A stretch of DNA of 40,725 nt, taken from NCBI RefSeq assembly GCF_900142465.1, contig NZ_FRAX01000025.1:1-40725 (forward strand), read 5' to 3'. Below the pieces are notes generated by a model, which searched no databases, had not been told where the DNA came from, and worked only from the letters and a program-made list of their open reading frames with translations. Origin of the DNA: Fibrobacter sp. UWH6 (GTDB lineage Bacteria; Fibrobacterota; Fibrobacteria; Fibrobacterales; Fibrobacteraceae). Position numbers and translations under genes: made by a program. Shown in pieces: positions 10,801 to 18,797 of the stretch. Every line of letters starts with the position of its first letter. Within the stretch, counting starts at the first letter, position 1.

Positions 10801-12276
10801 GAAGCCGTGGGTGTGCTCGCAGCACAGTCCATCGGTGAACCGGGTACTCAGCTTACCCTCCGTACCTTCCACGTGGGTGGTGCAGCCTCCCGTCTGACTG
10901 TCGAAAGCGACAAGAAGGCTCTGGTTGACGGTCACGTCGAACTGGATATGGTGGAAACCGTTGAAAACGAAGGCCAGAAGATCGTTACCAGCCGTATGGC
11001 TGAACTCGTTATCTTTGATAAGACCGGTATTAATAAGGGTCGTTACCAGATTCCTTACGGTTCTATCCTGAAGGTCGAAAATGGCGCTACCGTTACTAAG
11101 GGTCAGTCCATGTTCGAATGGGATCCGTATAACAGCCCCATTATCAGTAATGTTGCTGGTAAGGTTGTTCTCACGGATATGGTAGAAAACCGTACATACC
11201 GTGCCGAAACCGACGAAGTTACCGGTGTTGAAACCTGGACCGTGATTAGCGATAAGCAGCACGGTAAGAAGGACCTCCACCCGGCAGTTACCATTGTTGA
11301 TTCTTCCAACACTAAGATTGGTAACTACATGCTCCCTGACGGCGCTATTCTTACCGTCCGTGCAGGTGACAAGGTTAGCGTCGGTCAGACTGTTGCTAAG
11401 CTTCCCCGTGCCGCAGGTAAGACCCGCGACATTACCGGTGGTCTTCCCCGCGTGGCAGAACTCTTCGAAGCCCGCGTGCCGAAGTCCAAGGCATTCATCG
11501 CACCGATCGACGGTCTGGTGAGCTACGGTGAAGAAGTCCGCAACAATCAGGTTGTGATTATTAAGATGGATGACCAGGAAGTGAAGGTGCTGGTTCCTCG
11601 TGGTGTCCATCTGGCGGTTAATGAAGGTGACCGTGTCCGTGCTGGTCAGAAGATCAGCGATGGTAGCGTAGATCCCCATGATATTCTTGATGTCCTTGGA
11701 CCTGAAGAAGTCCAGCGTCACTTGGTGAACGAAATCCAGGCGGTTTACCGTCTGCAGGGTGTGGCTATCGCAGATAAGCACATCGAATGTATCGTTCGTC
11801 AGATGATGCGTAAGGTCAAGATCAAGGATTCTGGAGACTCCGAGTTGCTCCCGGGCGAAGAAATTTCCAAGGCCCGTCTGCGTTCCATCAACGACCAGTT
11901 GGTCGCTGTTGGTAAGACTGAGGCGACCTACACGCCGATGCTCCTTGGTATCACGAAGGCATCCTTGGCAACAGACAGCTTCATTTCTGCCTGTTCCTTC
12001 CAGGAAACCACTAAGATCCTTACCCGCGCTTCTATCGAAGGTTGCGTGGACCCGCTCATGGGTCTTAAGGAAAACGTGATTATGGGTCGTCTGATTCCGT
12101 GCGGTACCGGCGCACGCCACCTCAGGAACGTCGAGGTGCATGATGCCGATGCTCAGCTGGATGTTGCGGCTCGGCCTATGAGTACTCAGATTGATTTTGA
12201 GGACGAAACTGACAACGGAATCCAGATGCTGGATAACGAAATCGGTTCTTCCGACGAAGAAGATTCGGAGAATTAA
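7831..12276 (+). CDS. rpoC: DNA-directed RNA polymerase beta' subunit
   Basis: 1481 residues from the ATG that starts one base after the rpoB stop. An in-frame ATG at 7816 lies inside rpoB, but GGAG at 7818-7821 is correctly placed for 7831. The N-terminal zinc ribbon is [21 protein letters not shown] (C..C..C..C). The catalytic magnesium motif NADFDGDQM is at about 513-521. The second zinc site has [13 protein letters not shown], and [19 protein letters not shown] is conserved. The C terminus ends in an acidic tail (SSDEEDSEN). The rpsL promoter follows at once, and no terminator separates the two genes. Confidence 0.98.
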   Translation: [1481 protein letters not shown]

Positions 12277-12286
12277 TCCTAAGTAC

Positions 12287-12315
12287 TTGAAATAATTGGA
12301 AATAAGAACTATATT
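12287..12315 (+). promoter_or_regulatory. Sigma70-type promoter for rpsL-rpsG
   Basis: TTGAAA (12287-12292) and TATATT (12310-12315) are separated by exactly 17 bases in an AT-rich spacer. Transcription would start near 12322, giving a leader of about 23 bases with AGGAGA before the rpsL start. It would let the S12-S7 pair be made in excess of RNA polymerase subunits even though the genes are in line with rpoC. Confidence 0.65.
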
Positions 12316-12344
12316 TGCACTCCAAAATCTAGGAGATTAATAAA

Positions 12345-12734
12345 GTGCCTACTATTCAACAGCTCGTCCGTAACGGACGTGAACAGATCAGCAACAAGAC
12401 CGCTTCCGTGGCCTTGAAGTCCTGCCCCCAGAAGCGCGGCGTTTGCACCCGTGTTTATACCAGCACCCCGAAGAAGCCGAACTCCGCTCTTCGTAAGATC
12501 GCTCGTGTACGCCTTTCCAACAAGATGGAAGTTACCGCTTACATCCCCGGTGAAGGCCACAACCTCCAGGAACACTCCATCGTGCTCATCCGCGGTGGTC
12601 GTGTGAAGGACGTTCCGGGTGTTCGTTACCACATCATCCGCGGCACCCTGGATACCCAGGCTGTCAACGGCCGTCAGAACGGTCGCTCCAAGTATGGTGT
12701 TAAGAAGAAAGGCGCCGCTCCGGCCAAGAAGTAA
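12345..12734 (+). CDS. rpsL: 30S ribosomal protein S12
   Basis: 129 residues starting at GTG ([12 protein letters not shown] follows the initiator), with AGGAG at about 12331-12335. The decoding-site loop [17 protein letters not shown] carries the Lys-Lys pair of the streptomycin-sensitive form. Further conserved stretches are [12 protein letters not shown] and [15 protein letters not shown]12 monitors codon-anticodon pairing in the A site. The C-terminal extension is Lys/Ala-rich ([10 protein letters not shown]). It is followed by rpsG after 10 bases. Confidence 0.97.
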   Translation: MPTIQQLVRNGREQISNKTASVALKSCPQKRGVCTRVYTSTPKKPNSALRKIARVRLSNKMEVTAYIPGEGHNLQEHSIVLIRGGRVKDVPGVRYHIIRGTLDTQAVNGRQNGRSKYGVKKKGAAPAKK

Positions 12735-12744
12735 GAGGTAAACT

Positions 12745-13221
12745 ATGTCTAGAAGAAGAAAGGCTCTCCATCGCTCCATCCTCCCGGATCCGCGTTACAA
12801 GTCCACTCTCGTTACCGAACTCGTTGGTGTTGTTCTCAAGCAGGGCAAGAAGACCATCGCTGAACAGATCGTTTACACCACCCTCGAAACTCTCGATAAG
12901 AAGATCGAAGGTACTGAAACCGCTCTCGAAAAGTTCGAAATGTGCCTCGACAACATCAAGCCGAAGCTGGAAGTTAAGTCCCGCCGTATCGGTGGTGCAA
13001 ACTACCAGGTTCCGATGGAAGTCGCACCGGACCGTGCCAAGGCTCTCGCTCTCCGCTGGTTGCTCGACGCAGCTCGCAAGCGCACCGAACCGAACATGGC
13101 TCAGCGTCTCTCTGCAGAACTCGTTGCTGCAAAGAACGGTGAAGGTAACGCTGTTCGTAAGAAGAACGATACTCACAAGATGGCTGAAGCTAACAAGGCT
13201 TTCGCTCACTTCCGTTTCTAA
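12745..13221 (+). CDS. rpsG: 30S ribosomal protein S7
   Basis: 158 residues with the uS7 signatures RRRKALHRSILPDPRYKS, VVLKQGKKTIAEQIVY, and GGANYQVPMEVAPDRAKALALRWL. S7 organises the head of the small subunit at the E site. The usual neighbour fusA does not follow; a strong terminator closes the operon about 30 bases after the stop codon. Confidence 0.97.
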   Translation: MSRRRKALHRSILPDPRYKSTLVTELVGVVLKQGKKTIAEQIVYTTLETLDKKIEGTETALEKFEMCLDNIKPKLEVKSRRIGGANYQVPMEVAPDRAKALALRWLLDAARKRTEPNMAQRLSAELVAAKNGEGNAVRKKNDTHKMAEANKAFAHFRF

Positions 13222-13251
13222 TTCTTGCGATAGTAAAGAATATCCTAGAAG

Positions 13252-13286
13252 AAAAGGTTCCACTGAAAAGTGGAACCTTTTCTTTT
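13252..13286 (+). terminator. Rho-independent terminator after rpsG
   Basis: A perfect 13-bp stem, AAAAGGTTCCACT paired with AGTGGAACCTTTT, encloses a GAAA tetraloop and continues into CTTTT. It is the strongest terminator in the first third of the window and ends the tuf-to-rpsG superoperon. Confidence 0.9.
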
Positions 13287-13322
13287 GTAGTATCCTAGAG
13301 TAGCACGTAAGGTAAGTGTCGC

Positions 13323-14219
13323 ATGTTGCTGGTATCTGATATTTTAACGAGCTCCATTCTATTTTTACTGTTATCCATGCTTTTTTCGGGATGCAGCAAG
13401 TCGCCCGAAAGGCGTGCCTACGAGGCTCATGAAAAGTCTGTGGAGAAAGATCGCCTACACAAGTGAGCCTTGTTCCAACAGACGAAGGATGGACTGGATG
13501 CTGACTCCACCTACGCCTTGCTGAATAAGGCCTACGAACTCTACAGGTTCAACTTGCCTGAAGATGAAGATCTGGCTTTTAACGATAGCGTGGAATTGCT
13601 TGCTCGTCCTTTCTTTGAAAAATGGAAACAGCGCTCTGATTTGACCTGCGCTGCATCTGCTGCCCAGGGGCCCGTTGCAGACGAGTTAAGGGCTATTTAC
13701 TTGGCTCTGTATAAACCAGGTGAGTGCTCTGACCGAAACGCGCAATTCTCTTTGTACTTTGCAGAACAAGTAGATGTTGTGTACAAAGTAATTCCTGCTG
13801 GAGGTTTTGAGGAATTAGAGGCTTACGTTAAAAAGATTGATTGTCATTATGAAAAATGTCCAGTGGCGAGCAATCTGTGTGTTGTAGCGGATTCCTTGAA
13901 TCTGAATAGACTCTTGATGACCGAGACCGATAAGTATGCTTTGGATGTATTTATGGAGCTTGAGTCTCCCTGGAGTTACGAAAGCAATCTCCTGAAAAAG
14001 AAGTTTCTAGGCAACATTATTCCTGTTAGCGACCTGACTCCTAATGGCGTTCCGATGTATGGAAATGAGGGACTACTTAAGGTGACTGGAATATATGTGA
14101 ATGAAAATAGAGACTTGGCTCTTGTTGAGGGCTATTCTATTACGATGGATAGATTTTACCTACGAAAAGAGAACGGATCCTGGTGCGTAGTAAAAAATGA
14201 AATCATTGGATGGTTCTAG
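13323..14219 (+). pseudogene. Lipoprotein gene interrupted by one in-frame TGA
   Basis: From ATG 13323 the frame encodes a lipoprotein signal peptide (hydrophobic ILFLLLSMLFSGC, lipobox Cys at residue 24) and runs 47 codons to a TGA at 13464-13466. The same frame then continues without a stop for another 250 codons to TAG. The second half has no in-frame ATG near its beginning (only TTG at 13470) and no export signal of its own, so the two halves look like one protein of about 298 residues. The product is of unknown function, with six cysteines in the distal part and no domain I recognise. A sequencing error, a recent nonsense mutation or stop-codon readthrough are all possible. Confidence 0.7.
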
Positions 14220-14260
14220 GCATGTGTGGTACGTTTTAATTTATCTACATTCTAATTTGT

Positions 14261-14917
14261 ATGACCCGATTTTTTACGATACTACTGCTTGTTGCATGTA
14301 CGCAGGCTGCAATAGCCCAGGAAGAGGAACCGCATATTTCCAGCGGAATGAAAACTGCTAGTGATTCTTGGTGGCCTGGAGGATTTCATTACGGGTTTAG
14401 CTACATAGCAACTGTTGATAATCCGGCAATATTTGATATTGACTTAATCGGAGGCATGGGGTCTTTTGATGATTTGTGGGGCTTTTTAAACAAGAAGCGC
14501 GCTTCGGTGGGATTCAGTGCTATTCGCTTTGAATTGAATTTTAAAACAGATCAGATTATTTCGGATGAATTCATTTTCTTCGTGGGGCCTGTTGGAATAT
14601 TGATGGCAATTGCTGGGAGCGTTCACGAAAAAGCGGCTTTTCCCTTTGGTGTTTTGCTGGAACTTATTTCGGGGAATAACTACTGGAGTCTTACGGACGG
14701 TGGGCGTTTTGGTTTGTTTGACTATCACCATGTGGTAAGCTGGTTCTGGAGTGATGAGTGGGGCTATGTAGAGAATGTCGGTTTGCGTTATGTTTATAAA
14801 AAAAATGAAAGAAGATCTACATCATACATTGATTTGGGAGCATCCCTCCGCTATACGAATAAAGATTGGGCTGTAGGTTTGTTTGTTCGTTGGGGAGGGA
14901 CTCAAGTGGGTAAGTGA
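14261..14917 (+). CDS. Exported protein of unknown function, possibly outer-membrane
   Basis: 218 residues. The N terminus (RFFTILLLVACTQAAIA) is a signal peptide. It could be cleaved after AIA or, less typically, lipidated at Cys13 (LVAC). The mature part is rich in aromatic residues and glycine, and the last 60 residues alternate polar and hydrophobic positions (VGLRYVYKK, YIDLGASLRY, WAVGLFVRWG). This suggests membrane beta strands, although there is no terminal aromatic residue. No family is recognised. There is no clear ribosome binding site before the ATG. It lies 41 bases after the broken lipoprotein gene and could share its transcript. Confidence 0.65.
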   Translation: MTRFFTILLLVACTQAAIAQEEEPHISSGMKTASDSWWPGGFHYGFSYIATVDNPAIFDIDLIGGMGSFDDLWGFLNKKRASVGFSAIRFELNFKTDQIISDEFIFFVGPVGILMAIAGSVHEKAAFPFGVLLELISGNNYWSLTDGGRFGLFDYHHVVSWFWSDEWGYVENVGLRYVYKKNERRSTSYIDLGASLRYTNKDWAVGLFVRWGGTQVGK

Positions 14918-14943
14918 TTTCACCCCCATTTTCTCAACATTTT

Positions 14944-14971
14944 ACTAACTACTAACCACTAACCACTAATC
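14944..14971. repeat. Four 7-base tandem repeats upstream of eno
   Basis: ACTAACT, ACTAACC, ACTAACC and ACTAATC follow each other without gaps. The array ends 9 bases before the TATATTATA box of the eno promoter, covering the -35 area. It may be a simple tandem duplication or phased binding sites for a regulator. Confidence 0.75.
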
Positions 14972-14979
14972 ACTTTTTT

Positions 14980-14988
14980 TATATTATA
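14980..14988 (+). promoter_or_regulatory. Probable -10 region of the eno promoter
   Basis: TATATTATA lies 43 bases before the eno ATG after a T run. No good -35 hexamer is present at the right distance; the tandem repeat array occupies that position. The leader would contain AAAGG before the ATG. Confidence 0.45.
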
Positions 14989-15030
14989 CCCAGTTGAAAA
15001 TTTTTTCACTCTAACCAAAGGTCAAATAAA

Positions 15031-16455
15031 ATGGCTTCTAAAATTAAGTCCGTTGTTGCCCGCCAGATCCTCGACTCTCGCGGCAATCCCTCTCTCGAAG
15101 TTGATGTTACCCTCGAAAACGGTGTGACCGGTCACGCCGCTGTTCCGAGTGGTGCTTCCACCGGTGAACGCGAAGCTTGCGAACTCCGCGACGGTGACAA
15201 GAAGACTTACCTCGGCAAGGGCACCCTTACCGCTGTTAAGAACGTCAACACCAAGATCGCTAAGAAGCTCGTCGGCATGGATCCTTCCAAGCAGGTCGAA
15301 ATCGATGACGCTATGATCGCTCTCGACGGCAACCGCATGCTCAAGAACAAGCTCGGTGCAAACGCTATCCTCGGCGTTTCCATGGCTGTTTGCGTTGCTG
15401 CTGCTAACGACGCTAAGATGCCGCTGTACCAGTACATCGCTAAGATGCACGGCACCGAAAAGCTCACTCTCCCCTGCCCGATGTGCAACGTCATCAACGG
15501 CGGTGCTCACTCTTCCGCTCCGATCGACTTCCAGGAATTCATGATCGCTCCGGTTGGCGCTAAGACTTTCTCCAAGGGTCTCCAGATGGTGACCGAAATC
15601 TTCCACGCTCTTAAGGCTGTCCTTAAGAAGGGTGGTTTCGACACCACCGTTGGTGACGAAGGTGGCTTCGCTCCTGGTGTTTCCATCAAGCCGGCTAAGA
15701 ACAAGTTCGGTTACGAAATCACTGGCGTTATGACCCTTGAAAAGGCTCTCGACGCTCTGAAGACTGCAACCACCAATGCTGGTTACAAGTTCGGCACCGA
15801 CATCAAGATCGCTCTTGACGTTGCTTCTTCCGAATTCTGCGACAAGAACACCAAGGCTGGCAAGCCGGAAACCTACACCTTCAAGAAGAGCACCAAGAAG
15901 ACCCTCAAGTCTGCTGACATGGTCAAGCTCTATGAAAAGCTCATCGACAAGTATTCCATCTTCTCCATCGAAGACGGTCTGGATGAAGCTGACTGGGCAG
16001 GTTGGAAGGTCATGACCGACAAGCTCGGTTCCAAGCTCAACCTCGTGGGTGACGACCTGTTCGTTACCAACCCGACCATCTTCGACGAAGGCATCAAGGC
16101 TGGCATCGCTAACGCTATCCTCATCAAGGTGAACCAGGTTGGTTCCGTTTCTGAAACCCTCGCTGCTATCAAGCGCGCTCAGAACGAAGGCTATGCTCCG
16201 ATCGTTTCTCACCGTTCCGGCGAAACCGAAGACACCTTCATTGCTGACCTCGCAGTTGGTACTGCCGCTGGCCAGATCAAGACCGGTTCTCTCTCTCGTA
16301 CCGACCGCGTCTGCAAGTACAACCGCCTCCTCCGCATCGAAGAAGAACTTGGCAAGAACGCTGTCTATGCCGGTGATCCTCGCAAGGCTGTGAAGGCTGC
16401 TGCTCCTAAGGCTGCTTGCAAGAAGGCTTGCGCTAAGAAGGCTGCTAAGAAGTAA
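15031..16455 (+). CDS. eno: Enolase with an added Lys/Ala-rich C-terminal tail
   Basis: Enolase converts 2-phosphoglycerate to phosphoenolpyruvate in glycolysis. The 474-residue protein carries all family landmarks: [17 protein letters not shown] at the N terminus, the loop [34 protein letters not shown], the metal site [21 protein letters not shown] and [18 protein letters not shown]. Bacterial enolases are usually about 430 residues. Here about 25 extra residues follow the normal end, made of Lys, Ala and a few Cys ([18 protein letters not shown]). Codon use is strongly biased like that of the ribosomal genes, indicating very high expression. It has its own promoter and terminator, so it is monocistronic. 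Confidence 0.97.
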   Translation: MASKIKSVVARQILDSRGNPSLEVDVTLENGVTGHAAVPSGASTGEREACELRDGDKKTYLGKGTLTAVKNVNTKIAKKLVGMDPSKQVEIDDAMIALDGNRMLKNKLGANAILGVSMAVCVAAANDAKMPLYQYIAKMHGTEKLTLPCPMCNVINGGAHSSAPIDFQEFMIAPVGAKTFSKGLQMVTEIFHALKAVLKKGGFDTTVGDEGGFAPGVSIKPAKNKFGYEITGVMTLEKALDALKTATTNAGYKFGTDIKIALDVASSEFCDKNTKAGKPETYTFKKSTKKTLKSADMVKLYEKLIDKYSIFSIEDGLDEADWAGWKVMTDKLGSKLNLVGDDLFVTNPTIFDEGIKAGIANAILIKVNQVGSVSETLAAIKRAQNEGYAPIVSHRSGETEDTFIADLAVGTAAGQIKTGSLSRTDRVCKYNRLLRIEEELGKNAVYAGDPRKAVKAAAPKAACKKACAKKAAKK

Positions 16456-16483
16456 TTCTTCTCTAGAGCAAAAAGCTTAAAGG

Positions 16484-16518
16484 AAGTCCCGATGAAAGTC
16501 GGGGCTTTCTTTTTTTTT
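16484..16518 (+). terminator. Rho-independent terminator after eno
   Basis: AAGTCCCGA (16484-16492) pairs with TCGGGGCTT (16499-16507) with one G-T wobble around TGAAAG. A long T-rich run follows. Confidence 0.88.
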
Positions 16519-16949
16519 AGTATGATTTTCTTTTATCTGAAATTTTATATATAAAATATTTGCATCCGCCAAAAAAGATTTTGCTTGTTTGCGGGGATGG
16601 GCTTACACGGGGGTGGGGGAGTTTCACCAGGATTGTGAGGAGGGAGGTTCCTCCTGGGGGGGGATTGTGAAATTTCCTGTTTACAATGGGGGTTCGCAGG
16701 TAGGTCCCGCATACCTTGAATAGGTGAAAGTGTGATGGTTGATTCCTTGGTACCGCTCAAAACGTCCTTGTTTGTAAACTTCCGTAAACTTTGAGTGCCG
16801 TGCAGGGCCCGAAATTTCGCTGTTTTGGCCATGGTTGCTGTTGCAAACGCATTTTCGGATTGACTCGGAAACAGATTTTTCTTTAAAAACTATATTACGT
16901 GAGAATTTTTTTCACACAAGCTTTTTTAGCTTACTTAAAGAGGACACAA
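16519..16949. other. Long G-rich spacer before the ABC importer genes
   Basis: No convincing gene is seen. From 16593 to 16619 four G runs of 3-5 bases are separated by 2, 7 and 1 bases, matching the G-quadruplex consensus. A direct repeat GGATTGTGA occurs at 16630-16638 and 16662-16670, 32 bases apart. Between the copies AGGAGG (16638-16643) can pair with CCTCCT (16650-16655), followed by a run of eight G. TATATT at about 16889-16894 may be the -10 box for the importer operon. A proline-rich minus-strand frame across the spacer is most likely the complement of the G runs. Confidence 0.55.
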
Positions 16950-18779
16950 ATGATTGGAATGAAATCAATTGCCAGGACGGCGCTTGCGCTTACGGCAACT
17001 GGTGCGCTTCTCTCCGGCTGCGGCGACGCATCTTCGGAAGGCGGACTGGCTAGCGGTGCATTGCCTCGTCAGGAAACGCTTTACTTGTCTGGCCAGCAGA
17101 CTTCTGCTCCGGGTTCTTTCAACCCCCTGGCAGAAAGTTGGGCTGCATCTTGGCCGGTAGGTGGACGCTTTAACCTGATGTATGAACCGCTCATCACTTA
17201 TAACTCCCTGAACGGTCAGATCGAAGATCTTCTGGGCCACCTGGTCGAAGAACTTTCCAATAATGACAGTATCGTTATTGACTTGAACCCCGCTGCAAAG
17301 TGGAGCGATGGCAAGCCGGTGACCTCCACCGACGTGACCTTCATGCTTCTCCGCGGTTCCATCAACTCTGCTGAACAGATTTCTGCAATTCACGTTGATA
17401 CTTTGAAGAACGGACCTGAAGGTGTGGTTGCCGAACGTCTTTCCTTCATTGTGAACAAGCAGGCTCGTAACAACCCGCTTACCGTTCGTGACTTGCTGCA
17501 GGCTACCCGTATCGCTCCGGCTCACATCTTCGAACCCATGATCAAGGAAAAGGGGCTGGACGAAGTGAAGAAGATGCCCATGGATCAGAACCCCGTGGTG
17601 TCCGGTCCGTATGCACTCCGCTCTGCAAACGAAACCAAGATTATTCTTGAACGTCGTGACGACTACTGGGGCAACGCCGCTCTCCATAACGGTCAGCTTC
17701 CTGCTCCTAAGTACATCGTTCACCCGATTTACAAGAACAACGAACATAACACCATCGCTATGCGCGAAGGTAACCTGGATGCTTCTCAGAGCTTCATTCC
17801 TCGTATTAACCGTAAGGCTGCTGCCGGCGTTCATACTTGGTGGGATGAACCTCCTTATTTCCGTCCGGGTGCAATGCCCATGCTCGTCATCAACACCACT
17901 AAGGAACCGTTGAACGACAAGCGTTTCCGTCGCGCTCTCGCAACCGCTATTGACTACACTGCTCTCCGTCAGTTCGCAGTCTCCAACTATACTTCCACCC
18001 TGAAGGCTGGCCTTATCATGCCCACCGACCTGGAAGGTAAGTACATCGTTGACGAAGACCTGCCCAAGTATGGTGCAAACCTCTCTATTACCGACGATGC
18101 TGAACGTCTGAATGCTGTGAAGCAGATGCTCTCCGAAGCTGGCTTCAAGTCTGTGTTCAATGACGATGGTACTCTGGATCATATGGAAAATGCCAAGGGC
18201 GAACGTCTGCCGACTTTGTCCATCACTTCCCCTGCCGGTTGGACCGACTGGGAAGCTATGGTCACTATCGCTGTTGACGGTATGCGTAAGGCTGGTATCG
18301 ATATTCGTGAAGGCTTCGTGGATGGTGGTCAGTACTGGCCGGCTATGGGTCTTGGCAACTTCGACCTGGTTATGCACAAGCCGGTTGCCGACGTGACTCC
18401 GTCTCTCCCCTGGAGCCGCTTCAACGAAATCATGTCTTCTCGTGACTGGACCGACCTCGGTGGTTGGGCTGGCGTGAACATCGGCCGTTACAACAAGCCG
18501 GGTTCTCCTGAATACCGTCCGGAAGTCGACCAACTTTTGTCTGCAATTCCGCTGATGACTGATTCTACTGAAATCGCAAAGGCTTACCGCGAACTGAACA
18601 AGATCTTCATGGAAGATCAGCCGTCCATCCCGCTGGTATACCTGCCGGAACAGTTCTACGAATTCAGCGACCGCGTATGGACCAACTGGCCCACCGCCGC
18701 TAATCCGTATGCTCCTGCCCAGCTCCCCTGGGTTGCATCCGGTACCAAGATTCTCTGGAACTTGAAGCTTGCAAAATAA
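16950..18779 (+). CDS. ABC importer substrate-binding lipoprotein (SBP family 5)
   Basis: 609 residues from the ATG with AGAGGA five bases upstream; an earlier in-frame ATG at 16899 would put 17 residues before the signal peptide. The lipobox LLSGC places the lipidated Cys at residue 24. The body is of the OppA/DppA class: a YEPLITYN segment early on, then AAKWSDGKPVTSTDVTFML, the typical ligand-pocket lead-in, and RFRRALATAIDYTAL in the middle. Some members of this class bind oligopeptides and others, in Thermotoga and archaea, bind cello- and other oligosaccharides. Sequence reading alone cannot tell which. It is first gene of a five-gene operon, and the GH9 cellulase follows the operon directly. 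Confidence 0.9.
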   Translation: MIGMKSIARTALALTATGALLSGCGDASSEGGLASGALPRQETLYLSGQQTSAPGSFNPLAESWAASWPVGGRFNLMYEPLITYNSLNGQIEDLLGHLVEELSNNDSIVIDLNPAAKWSDGKPVTSTDVTFMLLRGSINSAEQISAIHVDTLKNGPEGVVAERLSFIVNKQARNNPLTVRDLLQATRIAPAHIFEPMIKEKGLDEVKKMPMDQNPVVSGPYALRSANETKIILERRDDYWGNAALHNGQLPAPKYIVHPIYKNNEHNTIAMREGNLDASQSFIPRINRKAAAGVHTWWDEPPYFRPGAMPMLVINTTKEPLNDKRFRRALATAIDYTALRQFAVSNYTSTLKAGLIMPTDLEGKYIVDEDLPKYGANLSITDDAERLNAVKQMLSEAGFKSVFNDDGTLDHMENAKGERLPTLSITSPAGWTDWEAMVTIAVDGMRKAGIDIREGFVDGGQYWPAMGLGNFDLVMHKPVADVTPSLPWSRFNEIMSSRDWTDLGGWAGVNIGRYNKPGSPEYRPEVDQLLSAIPLMTDSTEIAKAYRELNKIFMEDQPSIPLVYLPEQFYEFSDRVWTNWPTAANPYAPAQLPWVASGTKILWNLKLAK

Positions 18780-18797
18780 AGGTTAAAAGGAATACAA

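Noticed and set aside
13464-13466. TGA as a selenocysteine codon
   Set aside because: No SECIS-like hairpin was recognised directly downstream and the context (HLHK-type polar stretch after the signal peptide) does not resemble a redox site. A nonsense mutation or sequence error is simpler.
16545-16832. 95-codon minus-strand frame in the G-rich spacer
   Set aside because: Its Pro-rich composition comes from the G runs on the other strand. No ribosome site and no recognised domain.
16810-16860. Sigma54-type promoter (TGGC...TTGC) before the importer operon
   Set aside because: The distance between the GG and GC elements does not match the required -24/-12 spacing.
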